The notes beneath the pieces are model-generated. The model ran no database searches. It had not been told where the DNA came from and was given only the letters and a program-made list of their open reading frames with translations. The position numbers and the translations under genes were made by a program. Below are positions 32,632-41,281 of a stretch of DNA of 64,000 nt, piece after piece. Source of the DNA: Phenylobacterium sp. NIBR 498073 (GTDB taxonomy: Bacteria; Pseudomonadota; Alphaproteobacteria; Caulobacterales; Caulobacteraceae); assembly GCF_027286305.1 (NCBI RefSeq), contig NZ_CP114599.1, positions 1,798,001 to 1,862,000 of the forward strand. Reading direction: 5' to 3'. Numbering within the stretch: the stretch's first letter is position 1; each line of letters opens with the position of its first letter.

Positions 32632-33777
32632 ATGGATTTCAGCTTCACCGAAGAACAGTCGATGCTGCGCGACACCGTCGCGAGCTATCTGGCCGACCAC
32701 TACAGCTTCGAGCAGCGCCGTGACGCGCTGAAGGCCGAGCCGGGCTGGCGTCCGAACGTTTGGAAGGCCTTCGCCGAGGAACTCGGCATCCTGGGCGCGC
32801 CGTTCGCCGAGGAACTGGGCGGCCTGGGCGGCGGCTCGACCGAGAACATGGTCATCATGGAAGAGCTCGGGAAGTCGCTCGTCGTCGAGCCCTATCTCGG
32901 CACCGTGGTGATCGGCGGCGGCTTCCTGAAGCATTCGGGCTACGCCGGCGCGGCCGACCTGATCGGCGGCATCATCGGCGGCGAGACGATCATCGCCTTC
33001 GCCTATGCCGAGCCGCAGGCCCGCTACACTTGGCAGGACCTGAAGACCACCGCCAAGAAGGACGGCGCCGGCTACGTGATCAACGGCCAAAAGGCCGTGG
33101 TCATCGGCGCGCCCTACGCCACGCACCTGATCGTCACCGCCCGCACCGGCGGCGGCCAGCGCGACGCCCAGGGCGTCTCGGTGTTCATCGTGCCGAAGAA
33201 CGCCAAGGGCGTGACCACCCGCGACTACCCGACCGTCGACGGCTTCCGCGCTTCGGAAGTGACCTTCGAGAACGTCGCGGTCGGCGCTGACGCGCTGATC
33301 GGCGCCGAGGGCGCGGGCCTGCCGCTGGTTCAGAAAGTGATCGACGAAGCCGTCGTCGCCACCTGCGCCGAAGCCTGCGGCGTGTTCCGCAAGCTGCACG
33401 AAGGCACGCTGGAATACACCAAGCAGCGCAAGCAGTTCGGCCAGCCGATCAGCCAGTTCCAGGTCCTGCAGCACCGCATGGTCGACATGTTCATCAACCT
33501 CGAGCAGTCGATCTCGATGACCTACATGGCCAACATCAAGCTGGCCGACGACGAGATCGAGCGGGCCAAGGGCGCTTCGGCGGCCAAGGTGCAGATCGGC
33601 AAGGCGGCCAAGTTCATCGGCCAGAACGCCATCCAGTTGCACGGCGGCATGGGCATGACCGACGAAATGGCCATCGGCCACTACTTCAAGCGCGCCACCA
33701 TGATCGAGAGCGCCTTCGGCTCGACCGATCATCACCTGGCTCGCTACGAGAACCTGAGCCTGGGCGCCGCGGCCTAA
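32632..33777 (+). CDS. Acyl-CoA dehydrogenase, pimeloyl-CoA dehydrogenase small-subunit type
   Basis: A 381-residue acyl-CoA dehydrogenase fold protein. The FAD signature is altered (AYAEPQARYTWQDLKT near residue 123), while QLHGGMGMTDEMAIGHYFKR near residue 328 is kept, as in the small subunit of PimC/PimD-type dehydrogenases. It follows its large-subunit partner on the same strand with similar core-type codon use. The two are expected to form a heterotetramer that passes electrons to ETF. GGGGAAACCAG precedes the ATG. Confidence 0.9.
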   Translation: MDFSFTEEQSMLRDTVASYLADHYSFEQRRDALKAEPGWRPNVWKAFAEELGILGAPFAEELGGLGGGSTENMVIMEELGKSLVVEPYLGTVVIGGGFLKHSGYAGAADLIGGIIGGETIIAFAYAEPQARYTWQDLKTTAKKDGAGYVINGQKAVVIGAPYATHLIVTARTGGGQRDAQGVSVFIVPKNAKGVTTRDYPTVDGFRASEVTFENVAVGADALIGAEGAGLPLVQKVIDEAVVATCAEACGVFRKLHEGTLEYTKQRKQFGQPISQFQVLQHRMVDMFINLEQSISMTYMANIKLADDEIERAKGASAAKVQIGKAAKFIGQNAIQLHGGMGMTDEMAIGHYFKRATMIESAFGSTDHHLARYENLSLGAAA

Positions 33778-33930
33778 GCCGCCGACGCAAAGCGACATCG
33801 AAGCGCGTCCGGTTCGCCGGGCGCGCTTTTTTGTGCCCGGACGCCTCCGGCGGAAAAAAGTCCGCCCCGAATGTCGGGACGGCCCAACCTGCGTCGTCCT
33901 AGGGTGCGTAACCCCCCGGAGGAGCCCCCC

Positions 33931-34359
33931 ATGCGAATGATCTTTGTGAACCTACCCGTGAAAAGCGTGACGGCGTCCCGCGATTTCTTCGGCGCGCTGG
34001 GATTCACGTTCAACGAGCAGTTCTGCAGCGCCGACACCGCCTGCATGGTCATCGAAGAGAACATCTTCGCGATGCTGCTGGAGCATCACCGGTTCAAGGA
34101 TTTCGTGACCGGGGACATCGCCGACGCGCATAAGGCGACCGAGGTGCTGACCTGCCTGTCGGCAAGCAGCCGCGCCGAGGTCGACAGCCTGTTGAGCAAG
34201 GCGCTGGCCGCCGGCGCCAAGCCCTGGAAGCCGAACACCGACATGGGCCCGATGTACGGCTGCAGCTTCCAGGACCTGGACGGCCACGTCTGGGAGCTGA
34301 TGTACATGGACCAGGCGGCGATGGCCGAAGGCGCCGCGCCGCAGGCGGCCGGCGCCTAG
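33931..34359 (+). CDS. VOC-superfamily (glyoxalase-like) protein
   Basis: A 142-residue protein with two beta-alpha-beta-beta-beta modules of the vicinal oxygen chelate fold: MIFVNLPVKSVTASRDFFGALGF at the N-terminus and CSFQDLDGHVWELMYMD at the C-terminus, with a conserved Glu in the last strand. Close relatives are annotated as lactoylglutathione lyase-like or extradiol-dioxygenase-like with unknown reactions. The start is the ATG at 33931 after GGAGGAG. It stands alone between the dehydrogenase pair and a convergent hexapeptide protein. Confidence 0.85.
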   Translation: MRMIFVNLPVKSVTASRDFFGALGFTFNEQFCSADTACMVIEENIFAMLLEHHRFKDFVTGDIADAHKATEVLTCLSASSRAEVDSLLSKALAAGAKPWKPNTDMGPMYGCSFQDLDGHVWELMYMDQAAMAEGAAPQAAGA

Positions 34360-34363
34360 CGGC

Positions 34364-34945
34364 TCACCCGAAGACGGCCGCCAGCCGCGCGTGCTCGGCG
34401 GCCATTTCGGCGCGGAAGCTGTCCTTGGACCACAGGCGGTAATCGCCCTGGGCGTAGGCCTGGGCGTTGCGCCAGTAGAGGAACGCGTTCAGCGCATTGG
34501 CGCGGCTGTTGTCGCGGGTCTTGGTCGCCACGCCGGGCGAGCCCATGACGATGGAATTGGCAGGTATCACCGTGCCTTCCTTCAGGAAGCTGCCGCCCGC
34601 GACGATCGAGCCGGCGCCGATTACGCAGCCGTCCATGATCGTCGCGCCGATGCCGATCAGGCAGTTGTCGCCGATGTCGCAGCCGTGCAGCGTGACGTGG
34701 TGGGTGATCGAGCAGTTCTCGCCCACGATGGTCGGCGTGCCCGAGCCGACATGGATCATCACGAAGTCCTGGATGTTGGTCCGCCGCCCGATCAACACCT
34801 TCTGGCTCTCGGCGCGCACCACGACGTTGCACCAGATCGAGGCCTCCGGCGCGATCTCGACCGCGCCGAAGATCCGCGCCGACGGATCGATCCAGGCCGA
34901 ACCCTGGTCTTGGACGTCAGGGCCGAGGAAGGGGGCGGCGGTCAT
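34364..34945 (-). CDS. Gamma-carbonic anhydrase-like hexapeptide protein
   Basis: A 193-residue left-handed beta-helix protein with hexapeptide repeats from about residue 25 to 150. The metal-binding histidines of the gamma-carbonic anhydrase family are visible in DFVMIHVGSG and SITHHVTLHGC (three His in the right spacing), and the ending WSKDSFRAEM is a helix typical of the family. Members bind a metal and form trimers; carbonic anhydrase activity is not certain. The start is the ATG at 34945 behind GGAG. Confidence 0.88.
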   Translation of the reverse strand: MTAAPFLGPDVQDQGSAWIDPSARIFGAVEIAPEASIWCNVVVRAESQKVLIGRRTNIQDFVMIHVGSGTPTIVGENCSITHHVTLHGCDIGDNCLIGIGATIMDGCVIGAGSIVAGGSFLKEGTVIPANSIVMGSPGVATKTRDNSRANALNAFLYWRNAQAYAQGDYRLWSKDSFRAEMAAEHARLAAVFG

Positions 34946-35052
34946 GTCAGGAACTCCGATAGCGAACTGGGCGCCACAATCGGCGATTTCCCAAGCGTCA
35001 GACAAGCCGCGCCCTTGCCAAACGCGGGCCAACCGCGCCTAACCGCAGGGTC

Positions 35053-35946
35053 ATGGCCCTTCGCGACTTCGCCCTCCTGGTTTTCGTCTGTCTGCTTTGG
35101 GCGACCAACAACATCGTCTCGAAGTATGTCGTGGCCTACCTGCACGCGCCGCCGCTGTTTTACGCGGCCGTCCGCTTCATCATCGTCGCGGCGGCGGTGT
35201 TCCCCTGGCTGCGCAATCCGCCGCGGCCTCTGTGGCGCCTGCTGCTGATCGCGGTGTGCATGGGCGCCGGCTCGTTCGCGTTCATGTTCATCGCGCTGAA
35301 GACCGCCAGCCCCTCGTCGGCGGCGATCGTGAGCCAGCTGATGGTGCCGACCACCACATTCCTGTCCTTCATGCTGCTGGGCGAGCGGCTGAACCGCCGC
35401 CGCTTGCTGGGCATCAGCCTGACCCTGATCGGCGCCCTGGCGGTGATGTGGGATCCGCACGGCTTCACCCTGACTGGCGGCCTGGCCTTCGTGCTGGTCT
35501 CGGTGGTGCTGGGGTCGCTCGGCTCGGTGCTGATGAAGCAGATGGAAGGGGTCAAGCCGTTGCAGTTCCAAGCCTGGGTGGGACTGGCCTCGGCTGCGGT
35601 GCTGATCCCGATGTCGCTGATCTTCGAGCCCGGCGGCGTCGAGACCGGCCTCTCGATCGGTTGGCGGTTCTGGGCGGCGGTGGTCTTCTCGGCCCTGGTG
35701 GTCTCGGTGTTCGGCCACACCGCCTACTACTGGCTGATCCAGCGCTACGAGGCGAACCTGATCTCGCCGTTGACCCTGATGACCCCGCTGGCCACCATCG
35801 GCCTCGGAGTCGTCATCACCCATGACCCGTTCGACGCCCGCATGGCCTTCGGCGCCGCGGTGGCGCTGGCGGGCGTGCTGATCATCGCCATGAGGCCCAA
35901 TCAGATCATGCTGTTGCTGCTCAATCTTCGGGGGCGCGCCCGATGA
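35053..35946 (+). CDS. DMT-superfamily (EamA) transporter
   Basis: A 297-residue membrane protein with ten predicted transmembrane helices arranged as two EamA repeats of five (starting LRDFALLVFVCLLWATNNIVSKYV and LTGGLAFVLVSVVLGSLGSVL). The family exports metabolites, often amino acids or related compounds; the substrate is unknown. Its stop overlaps the ATG of the amidase gene by four bases (ATGA), and that gene in turn overlaps the GNAT gene, so the three form one translationally coupled operon. Confidence 0.88.
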   Translation: MALRDFALLVFVCLLWATNNIVSKYVVAYLHAPPLFYAAVRFIIVAAAVFPWLRNPPRPLWRLLLIAVCMGAGSFAFMFIALKTASPSSAAIVSQLMVPTTTFLSFMLLGERLNRRRLLGISLTLIGALAVMWDPHGFTLTGGLAFVLVSVVLGSLGSVLMKQMEGVKPLQFQAWVGLASAAVLIPMSLIFEPGGVETGLSIGWRFWAAVVFSALVVSVFGHTAYYWLIQRYEANLISPLTLMTPLATIGLGVVITHDPFDARMAFGAAVALAGVLIIAMRPNQIMLLLLNLRGRAR

Positions 35947-36668
35947 ACTTCATCGAAGCCGTCTCGCCGAATTTCAACGAGCGCAAGGTCCCGCCGGACA
36001 TCATCGTCCTGCACTACACCGGCATGCAGACCGGCGAGGAGGCGCTGGCCTGGCTGTGCAACGAGGAGTCCAAAGTCTCGTCGCACTATCTGGTCGAGGA
36101 GGACGGGCGCGTGTTCCGCCTGATCCCCGAGGAGCGCCGCGCCTGGCATGCGGGCGTGTCGTCCTGGAAGGGCGAGACCGACATCAACGGCCGTTCGATC
36201 GGCATCGAGATCGTCAATCCCGGCCATGAGTGGGGATATCGCCCGTTCCCGAAGGCGCAGATCGACGCGGTTATCGAACTGCTGGGCGATATCCGCAGCC
36301 GCTGGCAGGTCGAGGACGGCCGGATTATCGGCCATTCCGACGTCGCACCAGCCCGCAAGGACGATCCGGGCGAGCTGTTCCCCTGGAAGACCTTGGCGCA
36401 GGCGGGACACGGCCTATGGGTGGAGCCGAACGCCGCTCCGGGCGCCAGCCTGGCTGAGGGCGAGGAGAGCGCCGGGGTGTTCGCGCTGCAGGCGGGGCTG
36501 ACGCGGCTCGGCTACGACTGCGCGCCGTCCGGCAAGTACGACGCCGACACCACCACCATCGTGCGCGCCTTCCAGCGCCACTGGCGGCCGGAAAAGGTCG
36601 ACGGGGTCGCCGACGGCATGACCCGTGCGCGGCTGATCGGCCTGCTGCGAGCGGCGGCCGGGGCGTGA
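35943..36668 (+). CDS. N-acetylmuramoyl-L-alanine amidase with peptidoglycan-binding domain
   Basis: A 241-residue amidase_2 protein. Zinc ligands are visible in IVLHYTGM (His24), RAWHAGVSSW and GHSDVAPARKDDPG (His and the following acidic residue). Residues about 175-238 form a PG_binding_1 three-helix domain (LQAGLTRLGYDC, TIVRAFQRHWRP). It resembles AmiD. No signal peptide is seen, so it may act on recycled muropeptides or be exported without one. The start ATG lies in the ATGA overlap with the transporter gene. It would cleave the amide bond between muramic acid and the stem peptide. Confidence 0.9.
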   Translation: MNFIEAVSPNFNERKVPPDIIVLHYTGMQTGEEALAWLCNEESKVSSHYLVEEDGRVFRLIPEERRAWHAGVSSWKGETDINGRSIGIEIVNPGHEWGYRPFPKAQIDAVIELLGDIRSRWQVEDGRIIGHSDVAPARKDDPGELFPWKTLAQAGHGLWVEPNAAPGASLAEGEESAGVFALQAGLTRLGYDCAPSGKYDADTTTIVRAFQRHWRPEKVDGVADGMTRARLIGLLRAAAGA

Positions 36669-37180
36669 GCGCGCCGGCGATCCGGGCGACGGCTGCGCAG
36701 GACGCCGAACAGGTGCTGGCGCTCTATCGCGCCGCCGCCGGCGGGGCGGGCGGCTTGGCGCGGCGTCCGGACGAGATGGACCTGGCCTATGTCGAGAGCT
36801 TCCTCGCCAAGGCGCGCGCCGGCGGCGTGACCCTGGGGGCCTGGGTCGACGGACGGTTGGCCGGCGAGATCCATGCCAGCCGTATTGGTCCGGAGCAGTT
36901 CGCCCATGTGCTGTCGGACCTGACCGTCGCGGTCGACCCGGCCTGGCAGGGCCGGGGCGTGGGGCGGGCCCTGTTTGCGGCGCTGTTCGAGGCCGCGCGA
37001 GCCTTGTCGCCCCAGGTCACCCGCATCGAGCTGATGGCTCGCGAAGGCAATATCGACGCCATCCGCCTCTATGAGCGGCTTGGTTTCGTGATCGAGGGGC
37101 GCTTCGTCCAGCGCGTGCGCATGCCCGACGGGCGGCTCGAAGACGACATCGCCATGGGACTGTTGCTGACGCCGGCTTGA
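36665..37180 (+). CDS. GNAT-family N-acetyltransferase
   Basis: A 171-residue GNAT acetyltransferase starting at a GTG inside the GTGA overlap with the amidase gene. Motif A, the acetyl-CoA pyrophosphate loop, reads VDPAWQGRGVGRALF near residue 95, and REGNIDAIRLYERLGFV near residue 120 is motif B. The acceptor is unknown; the operon with an amidase and an EamA exporter suggests an amino-compound or peptidoglycan fragment. The TGA lies at 37178-37180. Confidence 0.88.
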   Translation: MSAPAIRATAAQDAEQVLALYRAAAGGAGGLARRPDEMDLAYVESFLAKARAGGVTLGAWVDGRLAGEIHASRIGPEQFAHVLSDLTVAVDPAWQGRGVGRALFAALFEAARALSPQVTRIELMAREGNIDAIRLYERLGFVIEGRFVQRVRMPDGRLEDDIAMGLLLTPA

Positions 37181-37266
37181 CGGCGGGGGCGAGCGACGTC
37201 AGCAGTGCTGGCCACGACTTTTCCGCCTTCCGGCATACCTTTATTTCGAAATTGAGGGACGTTTTG

Positions 37267-38034
37267 ATGCGCAACCTGTTCAGCGTTGAGGGCAAGGTCG
37301 CCCTGGTCACCGGCGGCAGCCGCGGCATCGGCGAGATGATCGCCCGCGGCTATGTCGAGAACGGCGCCAAGGTCTATATCTCCTCGCGCAAGGCCAATGT
37401 CTGTGACGGCCTGGCCGAGGAGCTGTCGAAGTACGGGACCTGCATCTCGCTGCCTTTCGACCTGTCGAACATGGAGGGCATCACCGGCCTGGCCGCCGCC
37501 CTGGCCGAGCGCGAGGACAAGCTCGACATCCTGGTCAATAACGCCGGCGCCACCTGGGGCGCGCCGATCGACGAATATCCGGAGGACGGCTGGGACAAGA
37601 CCGTCGACCTCAACGTGAAGTCGATCTTCTTCCTGACCCAGAAGCTGCTGCCGCAGCTGCGCGCCGCGGCGACGCACGAAAACCCGTCGCGGGTCATCAA
37701 CATCGCCTCGGTCAACGGCATCGAGCCGCCGGCCCTGGAGACCTACGCCTATTCGACCTCGAAGGCCGGCTGCATCATGCTGACCCGCCACCTGGCCAAG
37801 CGGCTGGCGCCCGAGCACATCCTGGTCAACGCCATCGCCCCCGGCCCCTTCCAGAGCCACATGATGGCCGCGACCCTGGCGCGGGCCGGCGACGCCATCG
37901 CCAAATCCAACCCGCGCGGCCGCATCGGCACGCCTGAGGACATCGCCGGGGTGGCGATCTTCCTGGCCAGCCGAGCGAGCGCCTACACGACGGGCGCCGT
38001 CGTGCCGTGCGACGGCGGTTCGGCCGAGTTCTAA
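37267..38034 (+). CDS. Short-chain dehydrogenase/reductase
   Basis: A 255-residue classical SDR. The NAD(P) loop reads VTGGSRGIG at residues 13-21, NNAG near residue 89, the catalytic Ser in INIASVNG near residue 140 and the YxxxK pair in YAYSTSKAG near residue 160. An Arg at the end of the second strand (SSRKANV) suggests NADPH. The ATG at 37267 is preceded by GAGGGAC; an in-frame start at 37177 would add 30 unconvincing residues. Relatives act on 3-oxoacyl or alcohol substrates; the exact one is not clear. Confidence 0.88.
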   Translation: MRNLFSVEGKVALVTGGSRGIGEMIARGYVENGAKVYISSRKANVCDGLAEELSKYGTCISLPFDLSNMEGITGLAAALAEREDKLDILVNNAGATWGAPIDEYPEDGWDKTVDLNVKSIFFLTQKLLPQLRAAATHENPSRVINIASVNGIEPPALETYAYSTSKAGCIMLTRHLAKRLAPEHILVNAIAPGPFQSHMMAATLARAGDAIAKSNPRGRIGTPEDIAGVAIFLASRASAYTTGAVVPCDGGSAEF

Positions 38035-38046
38035 GCCACGTTCGTC

Positions 38047-38075
38047 ATCCCCGGCCGCGCAAGCGTGCCGGGGAT
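38047..38075. repeat. Short intergenic palindrome
   Basis: ATCCCCGGC...GCCGGGGAT around an 11-nt loop, directly after the SDR gene. The GTCATCCCCGGC form is common among dispersed intergenic palindromes of alphaproteobacteria; it may also act as a terminator for the SDR gene. Confidence 0.45.
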
Positions 38076-38124
38076 CGGCCGGGACCTGCGGCCCGGCCAA
38101 GACAAACTAAAAGAGAAGGCTCAC

Positions 38125-38162
38125 GCGCCATCCCGGACTTGTTGCGCAAACCGGGATGGCGC
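38125..38162 (-). terminator. Hairpin downstream of the 80-residue protein gene
   Basis: A perfect 12-bp stem (GCGCCATCCCGG/CCGGGATGGCGC) with a 14-nt loop, followed on the minus strand by a pyrimidine-rich TTCTCTTTTAG. It lies 10 bp after the stop of the 38172-38414 gene. Confidence 0.5.
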
Positions 38163-38171
38163 TGTTCGGTG

Positions 38172-38414
38172 CTAGCCCCTCCGCCCACGTCCTCCAGGAC
38201 GGATCGGGGCCGGCGACCAGCCGCCCTTGCCGGGTTTGTGGACGCCGCCGGCCTTGCCGCCGCTCAGGGCCTGGTGGCCATGCTGTTTCAGGGAAAGCTG
38301 GCGTTCGATGATCGCGCGGGCGCGCTCGGCCGCGGTCGGTTCGTGGGCGGATTCCGGGTGCGGCGCCGGCGCGCGCGGTTCGTTTGATTTCGGCATTTTG
38401 TGTCCAGTCGACAT
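38172..38414 (-). CDS. Small basic protein of unknown function
   Basis: An 80-residue protein (or 74 from the internal ATG at 38396). The N-terminal third is Pro/Glu/His-rich (KSNEPRAPAPHPESAHEP), the middle forms a predicted helix (AAERARAIIERQLSLKQHG) and the end is Gly/Lys/Arg-rich. I do not recognise a family. It could be a nucleic-acid-binding or disordered adaptor protein. The codon pattern and the terminator after it support a real gene, but the evidence is modest. Confidence 0.5.
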   Translation of the reverse strand: MSTGHKMPKSNEPRAPAPHPESAHEPTAAERARAIIERQLSLKQHGHQALSGGKAGGVHKPGKGGWSPAPIRPGGRGRRG

Positions 38415-38534
38415 GAAGCGCCCGCGCGCACTGGCGCGGCGGGTCAGGGAACAGGCGTCAGCCTGTGGTTCCTCAGGGCCTCAATCGACCACAGCACACA
38501 CGTAGATATCCTCTGCCGGACAGCTCGCTAGAAG

Positions 38535-39185
38535 CTAGGCGCGAGGGGCGGGTTCCGCAAGGCTGCGCTGGAGACGCTGCTCCAGGCCCGCAATCAGCAG
38601 GTCGACGCCGAACTCGAAGCCTGTGTCGATGTCGGGCGGGCCGCCCTGCAGCGCCCAGGCCAGGTTCGGCTGCTGCTCGGAGGCGGGCGGGGAGGGGCGG
38701 ACGCCTTGCGCCTCGTTCGCCCGGCGCGTGACCTCGAACCGCGACCAGCCGACCACATAGGACAGCGCCGTCCCGTAGGCGGCGATGGCGTCGGTTGGGG
38801 CAAGGCCGGCGGCGCGCATGATTCCCAACGACAGCTCCAGCGGTCGCGCGGCGCGCGGGCCCGAGCTGTAGTCGTCGGGGAACAGGCGGGTGATGTCGCG
38901 CGTCTCGACCAGCCGGCGGCGCAGGACGCCGGCCATCCGCTTCAGGTCGACACGCCAGTCGCCGGTCGGCGCGCCATAGTCGAGGTCGGCGATCAGGTGG
39001 TCGAAGAGCAGCAGAGAGAGGCCTTCCTTGCTCTTCACGTGCCAGTAGAGCGCGGGGGCCTGGACGCCCAGCTCGGCGGCGACGCCGCGCATGGTCAGCC
39101 GATCGTACCCTTCGCGCTCGAGCAGGCGTGCGGCGGCCTGGACGACGTCTTCACGCGACAGCTGGGGGCCGGGCTTGCGGGGCAT
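38535..39185 (-). CDS. TetR family regulator of the divergent P450
   Basis: A 216-residue TetR-type repressor with its helix-turn-helix at about residues 30-55 (LTMRGVAAELGVQAPALYWHVKSKEGL) and a C-terminal domain like that of tetracycline repressor relatives (DWRVDLKRMAGVLRRRLVETRD). The gene starts 72 bp from the divergent cytochrome P450 start, and a perfect 9-3-9 palindrome lies between them, so it very likely represses the P450 and itself. The inducer is unknown; it is probably the P450 substrate. Confidence 0.88.
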   Translation of the reverse strand: MPRKPGPQLSREDVVQAAARLLEREGYDRLTMRGVAAELGVQAPALYWHVKSKEGLSLLLFDHLIADLDYGAPTGDWRVDLKRMAGVLRRRLVETRDITRLFPDDYSSGPRAARPLELSLGIMRAAGLAPTDAIAAYGTALSYVVGWSRFEVTRRANEAQGVRPSPPASEQQPNLAWALQGGPPDIDTGFEFGVDLLIAGLEQRLQRSLAEPAPRA

Positions 39186-39226
39186 GGCGACCTTATTGAC
39201 GTAAGCGGGGCGTCGGCGCTAGCTTC

Positions 39227-39247
39227 TTATTTAACGGCGTTAAATAA
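39227..39247. promoter_or_regulatory. Palindromic operator between TetR and P450 genes
   Basis: TTATTTAAC-GGC-GTTAAATAA, a perfect palindrome with 9-bp arms, 41 bp before the TetR start and 10 bp before the P450 start, in the only AT-rich part of the intergenic region. Binding there would block both promoters. Confidence 0.8.
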
Positions 39248-39257
39248 AGGTGTCCCC

Positions 39258-40580
39258 ATGCAGGCCCCGCTTCCGCCCGTCCCGGTCCCGCCGCCGCGAC
39301 CGCTGCCCCTGTGGCAGGCGCTGCGCGTCGCCCGAGGCAACACGCTGGCGGTGATCCCGCAGGGCGCGTTCGTTGAGCCGGTGTTCGCACAGCGCAGTCC
39401 GCTGGGGCCGAGCTTCCTGGTCAGCGCGGCGGAAGGCGTCAAGCACGTGCTGCTCGACGCGGCGGACAACTATCCGAAGGCCGCGATCCAGAGCCGGCTG
39501 TTCGAGGCCTTTCTCGGCGAAGGCGTCCTGACCAGCGAGGGCGAGGCCTGGAGGCGGCATCGCCGGCTGATGGCGCCGGCCTTCGACCCGCACAGCGCCC
39601 AGGCCGCGGTCCCGACCATCACCGCCACCGCGCGCGAGGTGATCGGGACCTGGAGGCCGGGGCAGGTGATCGATGTCTCCGAGGCGATGGGCGACCTGAC
39701 CCTGAAGATCATTTCGCGGGTGATGTTCTCGGCGGCGGGGGACGACCTGGGGCCGGTGATGGAGCAGACCCTGCGATCGGCCGAGGCGGTGCTGGAGCGT
39801 TTCGGCCTGGCCGACTTCACGCCGGGCTTGAGAGGGCTGCGGGCCCGAGAACGCGAGCGGCGGGTCGCAGCCCTGTTCACCGTGTTCGACGCCTGGATCG
39901 CGCGGCTGATCGCCCAGCGCCGCGTCGCGTCCGGCGAGGGCGACCTGCTCGACCGGCTGATCGCCGCGCGTGACCCGGAGGCGGGCCGGGGCCTGAGCGA
40001 CCGCGAGGTGCGCGACCAGTTCGTGACCATCTTCATCGCCGGCCACGAGACCACCGCGGTCGCCCTGACCTGGACCTGGTACCTGCTGGCGCTGCACCCG
40101 CAGGTCGAGGCGCGGCTGCATGCGGCGCTCGAGGCCTCGCCCGACGCGCCGCCGACCTATGCCCGTCAGGTGATCGAGGAGGCCATGCGGCTGTTCCCGC
40201 CGGTGCCGCGCATCCCGCTGCGCCAGGCCAAGGCGGAGGATGAGATCTGCGGCGTGCGCATCCCCAAGGGGGCGTTCGTCTGCGTCGCGCCCTGGGTCGT
40301 GCATCGTCATCGCGACCACTGGGACGATCCGGAACGCTTCGACCCGGACCGTTTTGCGGGCGAGCGGCCGGCGCGCTACGCCTATCTGCCGTTCGGCGCA
40401 GGGCCGCGGATCTGCATCGGCGCCTCGCTGGCCATGACCGAGGCGGTAGAGGTGCTGTGCGAGATCGCCCGCCGCTACCGCCTGAAGCTGGTCGATCCGG
40501 GCGCGGTGGGCATGAAGCCGCGGATGACGCTGCGCCCGATGGGACGAATTGGGATGGAGTTGGTCGCGCGGGAGCCTTGA
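39258..40580 (+). CDS. Cytochrome P450
   Basis: A 440-residue P450 of the class that resembles bacterial CYP4/CYP102-type enzymes more than CYP153. The I-helix motif is AGHETTAVALTW near residue 263, the ExxR pair is in EEAMRLFPPVPR near residue 307, and the heme loop FGAGPRICIG places the Cys ligand at residue 386. The ATG at 39258 is used; a longer frame runs back to 38706 but lies across the TetR gene on the other strand and is rejected. No redox partner is adjacent. Substrate unknown, perhaps a fatty acid or xenobiotic sensed by the TetR protein. Confidence 0.9.
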   Translation: MQAPLPPVPVPPPRPLPLWQALRVARGNTLAVIPQGAFVEPVFAQRSPLGPSFLVSAAEGVKHVLLDAADNYPKAAIQSRLFEAFLGEGVLTSEGEAWRRHRRLMAPAFDPHSAQAAVPTITATAREVIGTWRPGQVIDVSEAMGDLTLKIISRVMFSAAGDDLGPVMEQTLRSAEAVLERFGLADFTPGLRGLRARERERRVAALFTVFDAWIARLIAQRRVASGEGDLLDRLIAARDPEAGRGLSDREVRDQFVTIFIAGHETTAVALTWTWYLLALHPQVEARLHAALEASPDAPPTYARQVIEEAMRLFPPVPRIPLRQAKAEDEICGVRIPKGAFVCVAPWVVHRHRDHWDDPERFDPDRFAGERPARYAYLPFGAGPRICIGASLAMTEAVEVLCEIARRYRLKLVDPGAVGMKPRMTLRPMGRIGMELVAREP

Positions 40581-40610
40581 CCGGCGGCGCGGGGCGGCCC
40601 ACTTAGCGCG

Positions 40611-40995
40611 CGGACCAGACGGCCGGGCGATCGCGGCTGCCTTCGGGCGGTCGAGGAAAGTCCGGGCTCCACTATGACATGGCGGCGGGTAACGCCCGCC
40701 GGGGGCGACCCCAGGGATAGCGCCACAGAGAGCAGACCGCCCCGGTTTCGACCGGGGTAAGGGTGAAAGGGTGGGGTAAGAGCCCACCGCGGACCTGGTG
40801 ACAGGGACGGCATGGCAAGCCCCGCCAGGAGCAAGACCGAATAGGGATTCCGCGCCCCGCAAGGGGTAGGGCCGTCATAGGCCTGAGGCGTCCGGGTAGG
40901 TCGCGAGAACCGTCCAGCAATGGGCGGTCCAGAGGAATGATCGTCGCGCCCGTTCGCGGGCGGCACAGAACCCGGCTTATAGGCCGTCTGGTCCG
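40611..40995 (+). ncRNA. rnpB: RNase P RNA, bacterial class A
   Basis: The RNA subunit of RNase P, which matures the 5' ends of tRNAs. The ends pair (CGGACCAGACGGCC at 40611-40624 with GGCCGTCTGGTCCG at 40982-40995) to form helix P1. Conserved segments include GAGGAAAGTCCGGGCTCC at 40661-40678, CCACAGAGAGCAGACC near 40723, the GGTAAGGGTGAAAGGGTGGGGTAAGAG block near 40755, and the 3' AGAACCCGGCTTATAGGCC. No protein gene overlaps it convincingly on either strand. Confidence 0.96.
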
Positions 40996-41281
40996 AACTT
41001 CCGTCCTGCTTATCCACCGCCGTCCACAGACAGGGCGGCTATACTCAAAGTGTTCATTGTATGTTCTGTGAATAGCCGCTGTGGGTGACTGCATTTCGGC
41101 CGTAATGTCTTTGGGATTCCCCAGAAATTGCCGGCTGGAGTCATTGTCTCCCAATTGATCCCATGTTAACCCAATCAGCATCCGTTAAGGATCGGCGGCG
41201 CGTCGGAGCAGGAGGCTCTGCGGGTCCGAAACGGGGTGAAGTTGGCGGCTCGCTCGGAGCCGCGATCTGGGGCGCGGCGAG
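40996..41281 (+). promoter_or_regulatory. Leader/promoter region of the dcw cluster
   Basis: Non-coding stretch between rnpB and mraZ. It holds a near-perfect DnaA box (TTATCCACC at about 41009-41017) and two GANTC methylation sites (41115-41119 and 41138-41142). I see no full CtrA box: the two TTAA elements near 41164 and 41183 are spaced too far. The promoter itself could not be fixed. Confidence 0.4.

Noticed and set aside
38706..39257. N-terminal extension of the P450 frame
   Set aside because: It runs across the TetR gene and the palindromic operator; the P450 family length fits the ATG at 39258.
39240..40862. A 540-codon minus-strand frame opposite the P450 and part of rnpB
   Set aside because: Antisense to a P450 with complete signatures and to a structured RNA; the translation looks random.
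41164..41186. Two TTAA elements upstream of mraZ as a CtrA site
   Set aside because: The spacing is about 15 bp rather than 7, so it does not fit the CtrA consensus.
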